NCBI RefSeq assembly: GCF_001039355.2
Contig: NW_019774513.1
Span: 850,470-914,469, forward strand
Direction of reading: 5' to 3'
Length of the DNA: 64,000 nucleotides
From: Lingula anatina
Taxonomy: Eukaryota; Brachiopoda; Lingulata; Lingulida; Lingulidae
Program-made: the position numbers and the translations under genes
In this document: piece by piece, positions 10,937 to 21,814 of the stretch
How the letters are laid out: every line of letters starts with the position of its first letter
How positions within the stretch are numbered: the first letter of the stretch is position 1
Notes under the pieces: model-generated
Databases searched by the model: none
Seen by the model: the letters and a program-made list of their open reading frames with translations, nothing else
Told to the model about the DNA's origin: nothing

Positions 10937-13932
10937 CCAGTCTTACCCTTGCAAAGCCTTGATCAGAGTATTACAGCGAACTGTAGCATAGACATTTGCA
11001 AAGTCTGCTGAGGAGCTGTTGGCAGCCAACCATTTGGAAATCTCAGCCAGATCATGAACTATGCTCTTCTCCAAATGCTCAATATGTGGGGATTCCTCCT
11101 CTGGGCTCTCTGCAGAGATAATCAGAAAACCTTTGACATATATGGCAAAAAATGTCATTTTATCTAAAGAGACCTAATTTGCTTCCCATCACCTAAATAT
11201 GAAAGAAGAATTATTTAGATGGTATTGATATAATATTTTGTAAAGAAAAGAGACCTTTAGATCTGATTATTTGTTTACTTAAGAAATATATAACACAGAA
11301 ATGGTTAAAATGATATCAAAGTTTACAGAATTAAATAGATATATAGATGAATATTTGCAACAAAAATGACAGAAAATGACATTTCAAAAGCAAACTAAAA
11401 CTGGAATATCTACTTTTAGAGCAATTGTGTGTGTGTGGGGGGGGGGGTGATTTAAATTCAATGTCTATACTGTTTGGTCTCTTAAAATTTTAAAAACTTT
11501 TTACCATCTTTACACAAAAAACAATGAAAATACATTACATCAAGATCTTAATTGAAATAACTTAACCCTAGGTAAACTGAGTACCAACTTTAATTGCCAT
11601 CTAATCAAGTAGACATCTGGGGCATGTCATTATGTAAGAATGCTTAACATATTGATCTATTAAAAGGTTACAACCTAACAATTCATTATGTGCACCAAGG
11701 TGAAAACAGTCAAGTGCTCAAAATGGATCATGTTGTTTAACATGCTATTATCAATAGAATTATATATAAAAACATGACAGTCCACATTAAGAAGTTTCTA
11801 GAATACTTATGCAAAATGCATTTGTTAAGAGTTGCAAACTCTGGGTTGGCAGTACCATAAATAAATTTCTTTGTCACATTACTTGATTTTTTTTTTTCAA
11901 AACCATTGACAATGTACTTAGCTTCGTGTCACTAAGTACACTCAAAAGATAAATCTTGAAAATTAAAGTAAGATATTTACTAAAATGAGGTCTTTGGAAA
12001 TTTTAAGCAACTACCATGCATTTTATCTAAATATGTTCAAGGGAGATTTCAACTGATGCCTCTGGTTTGTCTAATACCTGACGTAGCAACCTTGAGGTTC
12101 TTGTCTTGTCAAGAATTTTTTAAAATTTTCTTGTAAATCAACCTTATTGATAAGACTGATCCAACGGGAGTTCAAATGTGAGGAACACTAATCTTTATAC
12201 CAAAGTTATAACACACCTTCATACTGAGCCAGGATATCAATAAGCTGAGCTGATGGAGTTGGTTTACTGTTTCTCAACAGAAGATCACGAAATTCTGTTT
12301 CCAGAGTCTGTCGTCCTTGGTCAAATAACATGGTCTGTAAAATAAAACAGTGCATTTATGCATGTACTTACAAATAATATTACAAATAAACAGTAACACC
12401 TGATACCACCATGTTGGTTGTAGCAAACACCACACACCACTGGTAAAAGCTATAAGTAACTGATATTCATCACCGTATCTCAAAGAAAAGCTGTTCGAAG
12501 AATAACTACAAATGTAAAGAAAAAAATCTCCTTGAATTCATGATCAACAATGAAGAAATAAAGTTTACCACTGCAGAGAGTTCAGAGCTTCCTGGATGTT
12601 GATCTGTGAAATAATCTACAGCTTTCTGTAACTTCTCCAAGCACAGCAAGTATTCATGAAGGTCACTGCTTGGACTGTACAAGGAAAAAAATACCATGAA
12701 TAAATCATGATAAAATATTAGTAATCTCAATTTTCAGACAAATTTCATAAGTAAATTTATATTTTTGTGCACAATTTTTGTGTTGTTGGACTGAAAAACA
12801 GAATAAACAGTTTATCATATGGTAGAAATATTGTTCACACTACCCATGCTACATAACCAAACATGTTACATGGGGAATCAAAGGCAACTACAAAACAAAA
12901 GAACAAAAAAAAAACTAATTATTATACAGACCTTTCTCTGATGATATTCTCCACTTCTTTCGCCACATGATAAAAACCAATAACATGATCAAGTTCAGCA
13001 ATTGTTTTCTCAATATCTGGGCACCAATAAGGAATACCACACTTCAGAATATGAGGATATCACAATTGGACTACCAATACACATTTTGACAAGATTTAAA
13101 AATCATATCCAGGGGGACACAATTCCTGCATTAGCTTCTACTAGTACCTTTCCTGTACGCAAGCTCCAGGCAAAAACCGATGAGAACATTTTATATTTTG
13201 AAAATCCTTGTGGTTCTCTTCAATCCTTCAATACATTTCTAAATCAGTTATTATATAATGACAACAGAAACAAATGTTTAAAATAATAATAAAAGATCAT
13301 TTAAAAGCTCCTTTTACACATAAAACACAGTTTCTACATCGGTACTATTGAGAACTTGGTTAGGAAAGCAGATATCTACCTGGCCAAAATTTCATCAAAG
13401 CAATCCCGAACCAGGCCATGGGGTGAATATATACTTAGTTTACCAAAAAGGATACTTTGATGTCTTTGCTGCAAGTTCTCTGTCTCATGATACACAGGTA
13501 CAATGGTTTCTTCCAGCTTCTTCAGTCTGTTCTCAAATGTGGTAAGTATTCCAACCATATTACCAGTCAGCTGTTGGCTCTTCTGGAGGGAATCCTGTAG
13601 CACCGCCAGGTTACTCATTTCCTATAAAAATAATTTAGAAGCTTGTAATATAAAATAAAAAGAAGAAAAAGGTCCAATTTATAAATATTCTACATAAATG
13701 GGATGCGTTTATGTCACTTCGGACTCACACTGCCCAGACTGACTAGCAGGCAGTGAGATGAGTCATGCCAAAAGGCAAAACACTTAAACAGGTACATCTG
13801 CCTCTGACTGTGCAGTGAAGGCTGTGGCGGAGCCTAAGGAAGCAAGAGATCTTTTACACCGTTTTTTACTCATGAACTTACTCGCTGCAACTTCATGTCG
13901 ATTTCCAGTTGCTTTACCGCCAAATCATTCAT
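3356..13932 (-). CDS. EXOC7: Exocyst complex component 7 (Exo70), 21 exons
   Basis: Exo70 tethers secretory vesicles to the plasma membrane as part of the exocyst and binds phosphoinositides through its C-terminus. CDS exons in gene order: 13882-13932, 13456-13621, 12932-13016, 12569-12674, 12217-12334, 10947-11109, 9676-9754, 8786-8844, 7903-8015, 7529-7633, 7088-7207, 6451-6510, 6252-6290, 5847-5909, 5424-5490, 5033-5098, 4677-4797, 4295-4390, 3971-4058, 3724-3765, 3356-3583. The product is about 685 aa, as in vertebrates. Family hallmarks are an N-terminal helical region (QLTGNMVGILTTFENRLKKL), MPKDGTVHELTSN, NYNYLLK and the C-terminal KNPEKYMKY motif of the membrane-binding end. Phases agree at every junction except 9676/8844. 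There the frame needs either a 23-nt longer exon (to 9653, weak donor GTCTAG) or a missed small exon. The stop codon is TAn, with the last base an unread N at 3356. A 426-bp bidirectional promoter is shared with WBP11. Confidence 0.96.
6045..6101. repeat. (AAAT)n microsatellite in EXOC7 intron
   Basis: A C-rich stretch is followed by about twelve AAAT units in the intron between the exons ending at 5909 and starting at 6252. No coding content. Confidence 0.9.
8150..8260. mobile_element. Relic of an inverted-repeat element in EXOC7 intron
   Basis: The text ATGCCTTTCTTGT, GATTTATCTTGG and AAAGTAGACT occurs here in the same order as inside the better preserved element at about 58798-59101. That points to a diverged, end-less copy of the same family. 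Confidence 0.5.
10829..10934. repeat. (CT)n(AC)n compound microsatellite
   Basis: A short CT run is followed by more than 40 AC dinucleotides ending 12 bp before the EXOC7 exon at 10947. On the gene strand this is a GT run directly after the donor site of that exon. Confidence 0.95.
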
Positions 13933-14358
13933 CTTGTTGATTTATTATTTCACTATCCACAAGCAAAAAAAAATTAACAATGAGTAGCAATTAAACTGAT
14001 GAGAAGCACATTTTTTCTGTTCTTGTTGATCCTCCCTTTCATTTCTAACTAACGTGAAGAGGTACTTGCGATCGACTACAGCAAAAAGATCTCCAAATTA
14101 ACTTTTTTTGTGATCTCATTAAAACTTTTTGCGCTTTAATGACAAAAAATGTGCTCCATGATATTGTGCTTATTTTTCGTGATGAAATATAACATTATGT
14201 GCTGTAAAATATGTCGCTCTACAAACAGTACCCAGAGTCAGTAGGTCACGTGACTGGTTAACCAAAGCGAACAAGTAATAGAGAGCAAGAGAGGAGATCA
14301 GTGTATTTGGTTATTCAACTTATTAGCGACCTGTGCTGCCACAGGGTAACTTTAAAAC
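13933..14358. promoter_or_regulatory. Bidirectional EXOC7/WBP11 promoter with GTCACGTGAC box
   Basis: The two start codons face away from each other with 426 bp between them, so both 5' UTRs and promoters must share this stretch. At 14245-14254 lies the perfect palindrome GTCACGTGAC. This is the core bound by bHLH-Zip factors (USF, and TFEB/MITF as the CLEAR box). No TATA box is evident on either strand. Factor identity is inference from the motif alone. Confidence 0.6.
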
Positions 14359-17300
14359 ATGGGGCGAAGATCCATCAACACCACCAAGAGTGGGAAATAT
14401 ATGAATCCCACTGATCAGGCCCGTGAGTATAAAATCATAGACTAAACATATCGCTCTGCTCAGTCACATTCACATTCACCATGTAGAATTTCCAAAATCA
14501 TTCACAGACAGTTTTCGCTTCTGTTTGAATTTACAGAAATGAGTGGCGTAAAATAACTGTGTATCTGTTGTCTTATTAAATGCAGGTTACATAGAAAAGT
14601 GCATCAAATAATACATTGCGATTTCGTTTGAGATACTTAGCTAAAAAATGTGATATTGATTAAGTTGACAAATAAAACCTCATTTCTTTTAGTAAACTTT
14701 AGAGGTATCATGTGCATAAGCAGACCAGAAAAATGATATATATAGTAGTTTTAACTTTGAATAATGCTAACATGTCTATAAACCTCTGCTGACTGCTCAT
14801 TTTATTTTTGAAAAATAATAATAGATTTGAACTTTGTGCAAATATCAATTTAGTATATATTTGGATGGATGTAATTCCATACATCTTTTTTATAGGCAAG
14901 GAAGCAAGGAAAAAAGAACTTAAAAAGGTTAGTAATCAGCCAAGTTTAATGCATGTCATACAAATTATTGGCATATTTGGTATATTTGTCATTTAATGTC
15001 AGTTGTAATTTTAAAAGTTCTGATACAAAAAAGATTAAACCTTTGCTGTTATGATTATGATTGTTTTTTTTTTTACTTGTGAAAGTTCTTGTTGAATGAT
15101 GAACAGATTTATAAATGCATGTAGAATTAACATTTGACTAAGCATCATAATCTACCCTTAAACTAACATATTAGTATTTTACATTTTAAACAATTTTTGT
15201 ATTTAAGGGTGCTTTTCCAGAGATTTAGATCGATCTAGAGATTAAGTTTTAGATCGACCTAACTCCCTGGGGGTTCACGCTAAATTGCAGTCAGCCGAGC
15301 GGGTACCATAGTTAATTACCCCCTTACAGCTTTTAGTAGGCGGGACAGACGCTTAAGCCGGCCAAGCTGACAGTAATCTAGTGAGACTCCCCACAGGGAT
15401 AGATCGATCTAAAAATCTATGGAAATGGGGTGTAAAATAAATTGTAACTACCATTTCTTTTAAATATTTTGTAGAACAAAAAGCAGCGTATGATGGTGAG
15501 GCAAGCTGTGCTGAAAGGAAAAGATCCTACAAAAATTTTAGAAGACATGGAAATCATAGACAAAATGGGTATATATCAGCATGGTTATTATTGGGTAGAA
15601 CTCCAGAGATCACATTGCCGACATCAAACAGAGTGACCAAGGTTCTATGTAATGTCTGAAAGCTGCCTTACATGTTTAGTCATGAGCATCTACTTTAATA
15701 CTAAGAAGTAATAGCATGATCAATGTGCCATGTATCTGGTAAAAGAATACAGTGCTTAAGAGGTCAGTGTCATAATTTGGTTTTAAAACACCTTGGCTTT
15801 TTAAAACTAATGAAACATGCCGCATTTCAGAATATGACCCAACACAGCCTCCAAGACTAAATGAAAAAGTGTTAAAGGATAAAAGAAAAAAGTTGTATGA
15901 AACTTTTGAGAGGGTGCTGAAATTATATGTAAGTACAGTTATTTCACCTCCCAATATTGTAAGTTATAAAAAATTTGGTAAAATGATGAACAATTTTTTT
16001 TTATATTTTACTTATTCTAGATTCATTGGTTAAGCTATTCTTTAATTACTTAATGGATTTTTTTATGATAAATTGATTTTTATTTCACAATTTTCTTTAA
16101 GGAAAAAGAAGAACCTGAGTATGCTCTAGGTCTGAAAAAGACATTACAAGAATATGAGAAGAAACGTTTACAAATGCAAATTTACTATGGTAAGTATTTC
16201 ATATGTTTAAAACAGAATTATATTGTACACATTTGCCATCTATCAGCATTTTGTTAAGTATTTCAGCAGGCCTAATTCACTTAAAAGACTACAGATTTTG
16301 AAAATTATTAATTAAGGAAAAATGTTAATCAATTTATGCCTTTTGATCTCTTTTTAGGTTATAAAGTAAGGAGCTCTGTTAAATGACTGATTTCATTTCT
16401 CTTTCCAGAGCAAGTAAAGAATGCAGAACGTGTGCAACTTGACCAAATTCCTCTTCCAGCAGCACCTATGGACACTCCTGGTGAGTAATGGGCAGTCTCT
16501 GGCTGGTCACTTTTTCTAGACACGAAAACCAATAAAATCTTTTACCAGTTTTCTCCCCAGATAATGGACATTTCACTAACTGACTTAAACCTGATAGCAG
16601 AAAACTGTTTGTTTGAAACTTTGAAAAATATGCTATGTTGTAATGAAATCTTGGTTCCGTCAGTTGGCGCAAAAACTTTTTGGCCTACAAAACCTTTGTG
16701 TCACCCTGGTCTAATTATCTACTTGTCCAAAGCAGAAACAGTGGTTAGCAGCTTCAATTTTAACAAAGTTTTACTGCACCAGTCCCAATTCTGCATGGTT
16801 TTGGTTTGAGGACAGTGGTAACATCACAAACTGTGTTCATGAAAATATTTATGATGATTCTAGTGGCCTCAGAGATACCACTACCCAGTGACATCCCTGT
16901 ACCGCCAGCTGGGGGCAAAACAGCTCCCCAGGGGATTCTGAAAAAAGGAACAGCATATGGGTAAGGAGGGTATACTATTTAATGTAAATTTTTAGTGCTT
17001 ATTTATAATTACACAATTTAAAAAAATATTGATGCACTGAAAGTTAAGTAATCTTTAAACGAGTCAATCAGTCAGTCAGTTTTGTAGCTGATATATGCAC
17101 CCAAAGTGAAGTAATTTATAGAAGCTTTTAGCCATTGTGTGTGGCCATTTTCTCACATTTTCCCAATTTCAGTCTTGGAAAGTCCCTGGAGCCAGGAAGG
17201 AAAAGAAATCCCCCAGGGCCCCCTCCTGGTCCTCCTCCCCCTCTGAGTGACAGTGAAGATGAATCTACAGACCCATACAAAAGTAGAGGACAAGGTAATG

Positions 17301-20038
17301 AGGCCTTCAGTGGCTACTTTCTTGTTATTAGTAATAAAACAGTGAACAACCACTGGGACAGTGATTATTATTATTATTATTATTATTGTGTGACAGTTAT
17401 TTACATTTGTGTTGTTCCAGAAAGAAAAAAAAATGTAAATGTTTAAAATAAGCCAGTGAGTTAATTTAGCATGTGTTCAGTTCCAGAACCTATGGATACC
17501 AGTGAACCATTGAGGCCGCCAGGAGTGGATGATGTAGAAGAACCTCCACACCCAGTGGTGCCACCTCCAGGTATTTAAGCACACAACACACACTAGAGAA
17601 TATGGTGAGGGATGGCCACCAATTGAAACAAAAAAATAACTTTGATAGTTGCATATTTGGATTTTTTGTTCCACTTGGTATCTGTCCGTAATACAACCAT
17701 TATCAAATTGAACCTATTTGTATTTCAGATATATATGTCTCCAAATAGAATTTATTGTATCGTATATAAAGATGCTCACAGTCTCTACAGTGCCACTTTA
17801 ACACATGAACATTATGTTTTCAGCCAAACAGAGAAAAATACGTTTTATGGATGATGCCACAAGGGATCCTAATGAAGAAGAAAAAGACTCTCGTACCATG
17901 TATAAAGTTGCCGTGTCCCCTCTACAGGCAAAGATGTTACAGTTAGCTGGACAGGAGGTCCCTAAAGTCCGAGTAGAGGAGGAGGTGGTCAAGAAGCCCA
18001 GTGTCATGGACATGGTATATATACATATGTTTATGTATTTCGTCCTTGTCTAACTTTTGACCAGTCCTATCTAAGTCCGTAAAGAAGTTTTACTTTTGAA
18101 TTTATTTCTGAACTTGCAATGAGGACAGTGACTTTTTAGACACAAATTTTGGGTCCCTCCCAGAAGGACTGTCACTTAGTCCCTTGTGATTGATGTTTTA
18201 CCAACACAATTAATTATGTGGATGGTGTGAAACTGTCATCCATTTACACAGCATCATGGTCGCTTAAGTCTTAAATGAAAATAGTAAAAACTGTATTCTT
18301 ACTGAAACTGCCTGCCTGGGGACACCCATGTACATAAACAAAGTTTTGTAAACTTAAGGTACAGTGTGAGTGATTATTTAAAAACCCCTCTAACAACTGC
18401 CATGGACTGTTTCAGCACAATACTGAAGAGGAAGAAGTCATTGTAGAACATTCAGAACGTCAAGAGCCAAGCACTTCTTCTGAAGAGATGGTAAAAATCC
18501 CGCCAGGTCCACCACCAGGGGTGCCACCTGCAGCTGCACAGGGGGCAGCTTCAGCGGCTGCGCCATCTGGTGGACCACCTGGAGCTCCACCTGGACCTCC
18601 TCCAGGTCTTCCACCAGGTAACTTAATGAAGTGTCTCAAGTTATGTCACTCAGTAGACCTAAACAGTTTATTTTATGTTTATTTTTTATAAAAGAAAATA
18701 AATAAAAAAAGAAAAAAAGCTTATTCACCAGATATATCTCTCCATTGATATGTGAAAGGAAGTTGTGTTGTGTTTCTTCATAAAGTGATCCATATATTTA
18801 ATATTAAATTGATAATGTATTAGTTTCAAAAAATCATGACAAAGTCTGCATCAACAGACAACTTAGATACAGCCTAACTCATTCACTGATGTTTTATAGG
18901 TCCACCCCCAGGGATGCCACCTATGATGTTCAGGCCACCCCCACTTAGAGGACCCCCAGGTGGACCCCCAAGGTTACTACCCCCTGGGCCCCCTCCAGGC
19001 AGACCCCCAGGGTTACCTCCAGGTCCCCCACCTGGTATGCCTTCAAACATCAGGGCACCACCCCCAAGACTACCGCCTGGACCACCAGGTAAGATTTTTT
19101 TTTTTAATTGATGTTGAACATCAGCTTTATGTTTCTGGAATTACATCACACAATCTTTTAAATAAATAGTTTTAACTAATAACTTTAAAAACAAAACATA
19201 CTGATAGCAACAAACAGTAGCTAAATGGAATTATGTTGATTTAATGTAAACATTTTTGAGAGCTCTTATGTGGATTTTTGTTTTGTTCAGGTATGCCCCC
19301 ACCCAGGTTAATGCGTCCACCTGGAGTTCCTCCAGGCATACCACCCCCAGGATTACCACCCCAGGGGCTGGGTCCAGGCCCTGTAAACCCCAATGTTCTC
19401 AGTGCCCCACCAAGTATTCAGAAACCCCCACAGAAAGTCAGAGAAGAGGAGCAGAAGAGCACTGCTACCATAGAGGCTAAGCCACAGATTAAACACATGA
19501 TTGGAGATGTTACACGGTTTACCCCAACAGCTCTGAAGATTAGGAGAGAGATGAAAGATTCCAAGGGAAAGATAAGGATGATTGGTAAGAAGATTGTGAT
19601 AAACAGATGACTCTTATTTAGTTCTCTATCATAGTTTCGTTTGTAATAAAAAAACTCTGTCTAAACAAAAGCAATTAGCACAGCATGAAACATTTTTGTT
19701 TTTAAAAAAATTATTCTTTCATTTTGTTTGTTCCAAAAGATTTATTTGATAATATGTGCATTGAATCATATTTTGGAATGTCAATAATTTTGCCATTGCA
19801 ACAATAAGCTTTTCAATTAGGCTTTCATTGCTGAAAAACAATAAATGTTAGGAAAAAGGTGAATGTCACCATTGCCTGAACACAATATCACTCATAAATT
19901 ATTTTTTTATCTGTAGGTAAAGGTACAGAGGAGAGGTTGACAGGGCCTGCACCAAAACCAGCAGCTCCACAACCTGCAGCTCAAACAAAAGATGATGCTT
20001 ATGACAGTTTCATGAAAGAAATGGAAAATTTATTATGA
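14359..20038 (+). CDS. WBP11: WW domain-binding protein 11 (SIPP1/NpwBP), 14 exons
   Basis: WBP11 is a nuclear pre-mRNA splicing factor that binds WW-domain proteins (PQBP1, FBP-type) and inhibits protein phosphatase 1. Exons: 14359-14422, 14896-14927, 15475-15568, 15831-15928, 16102-16189, 16409-16480, 16864-16960, 17173-17294, 17487-17570, 17824-18014, 18416-18617, 18900-19088, 19291-19584, 19917-20038. They total 1749 nt, which is 582 aa plus stop, with consistent phase throughout (human about 641 aa). The N-terminal basic WBP11 domain (MGRRSINTTKSGKYMNPTDQ) is at residues 1-75. PGPPPGPPP WW-binding tracts occur at about 190-200 and again over exons 11-13. An RVxF-like PP1 docking motif KIRF lies at 255-258. 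The C-terminus DAYDSFMKEMENLL closely matches the family end. Identification is secure. Exon edges were read by eye. Confidence 0.97.
15212..15427. mobile_element. 216-bp MITE in WBP11 intron 2, GGGTG target duplication
   Basis: Ends read C(T/A)TTTCCA(G/T)AGATT inward on both sides, followed in each arm by the palindromic TAGATCGATCTA. The element is flanked by GGGTG at 15207-15211 and 15428-15432, a probable 5-bp target-site duplication. The interior (about 160 bp) is more GC-rich than the surrounding intron and has no coding potential. The superfamily is not assigned. Confidence 0.7.
17362..17386. repeat. (ATT)n microsatellite in WBP11 intron
   Basis: About eight ATT units between the exons ending at 17294 and starting at 17487. 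Confidence 0.85.
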
Positions 20039-20720
20039 TACAGGTTTCTTTGTTGAATCATTGGTAAGTATATACGTTTGACTCCAGATTTCTGTATTCA
20101 AAGATACATTATTAAAAATCTGAAATTGAAAATTAATTTGAATATACTTTTTGAATGTAGCAATCTTATAATATTGCAACTGTTAATCCTTGGGATTCTA
20201 TATAAAATGGTTCACCTGCACCCATGATATTCAAAACATTTTTTCTGAAATTTCACATTTAAAAATATTAAAAGTTGATGATTTTGAAATAATAAATCAA
20301 AACAGATGGTCAAATTTTGAAATGTTTCATTTTTCTTTCTCAGGCTCTCCGAGGAGCAGTTTTATGGACAAAGAACTTTAGTCTCTGTGGTTCAGGGCTA
20401 TGCTATATTAAATGACTTTGACATTCAAGTTTAAGTTACAAGTTGTATAATGCTGTGATCTGTTTACCAAAGGATCGATAAAAGAACATAAGAAGTTGTA
20501 CTGTCTGTGGACAAGTTAAGAGTTCAGTGAATAATGCTATTTACTAGGGCTGAACTATATTTGCAAATTAAAATGTTCATTTAAACAGATATGATACTAA
20601 AAACCAAAAGTCATCTGGAGATACATTCAGAAATGAGCATTAAATATCCAGTTTCTTTTTCATGGCAACCTGTATTATGCAGCTTTTAAATAAAAGACAA
20701 GTCAAAGTATAGAAAAAAAG
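20039..20720 (+). other. WBP11 3' UTR with probable intron and poly(A) signal
   Basis: Twenty-five bases after the stop is a strong donor (TTG|GTAAGT, exon end 20063). An acceptor TTTCTTTCTCAG ends at 20343, so the 3' UTR seems to contain an intron. The junction lies under 50 nt from the stop, so it should not trigger nonsense-mediated decay. AATAAA occurs at 20689-20694, a likely cleavage signal, with another AATAAA-like site near 20791. Confidence 0.55.
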
Positions 20721-21710
20721 TATAACAAAGACTTTTATAAAACGGTTCATGGATAATTCAAATTATTACACTGTCCTTAAAGTTGAGATGTAAATAAACA
20801 TTTGTTTTTACAAAATACTTGATTTTCTCTCTTGCTCTCTCTCTCAATCTCGTCAATACCCATTGGAGGCTTTCCAATTACCTAATAAAACAGCACAAAC
20901 AGCAACTGACAAAGTTATACTTGCCTGGGATTTTCACTTGCTAAAGCACAGAACCACACTTTAGACTAAGCCCTTTCACACATTTATTAATCAGATTTTC
21001 AACGATTGTTTTATTATGTGGCTTTAACATATATCAATTATTCAACTGAAATGCGAATTTTCTTCCGAGCACTTTCACCCGCACTCTTGTGCTCAATGAG
21101 ACACAAAACGGGATGAAATAACGATCGAGTTAGCAAAACTAACATAATGCTACTCAATTTCACGTAAAGCTATTTAAGATATCTATTAACTCCACTGTTA
21201 ATAAAAAAGAGGCACGGCAGTACAGCAAGTGATCCAGCCAGCAGAAACGAAAGGGATGTTGGTCACGTGCGCTGCAGAAGTTGAGCATGTCAAAAAATAG
21301 GAATGCAATTTAACCCATATTTCTAATAGCGGAGCGCTGTTTGGACGTGATATGGATTTGAAACTAAACAGTAAAGACATTTAGGCAATATAGGGTTAAC
21401 ATTGCAATGTTTTCACTATGTATTTTCATATACGAGAGCAACATTGAAAGAAATATTGCATGATCGACCTGCACAATTCCTTATTTTAGTAAAATCAATG
21501 AAGGCAGAAAAGGCAGGTAAAATCGAGTCGAACGAAAACAACTGTTAAATCATTCCTAAAGGCTATATATCTTCGTCACCATAAAATATTCCATAGCTGG
21601 ATAAGTTCTCCCATACAGTTGGCTTTTACTTTTGAGTCATTGTGAAAGGAACGGGTCACGCTGATCTGACATCATCCGATATTATTGCACTTCCATCAAC
21701 AGACGGAGTA
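20721..21710. other. WBP11-STAMBP intergenic region and STAMBP promoter
   Basis: No protein gene is seen. GGTCACGTGCGC at about 21261-21272 is an E-box of the same core (CACGTG) as in the EXOC7/WBP11 promoter. It lies about 550 bp upstream of the STAMBP start in a CpG-containing stretch. It could be a USF/TFEB-type site. This is inference from the motif. Confidence 0.4.
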
Positions 21711-21814
21711 ATGGATTCAACTGTCAATCCTAATGCTACCTTTTCTATCAACGTAAGCTCATATTCCTGAAGCATTGAAGACGTTTGATAAATACTGCTT
21801 GACGTGAACTGAAG

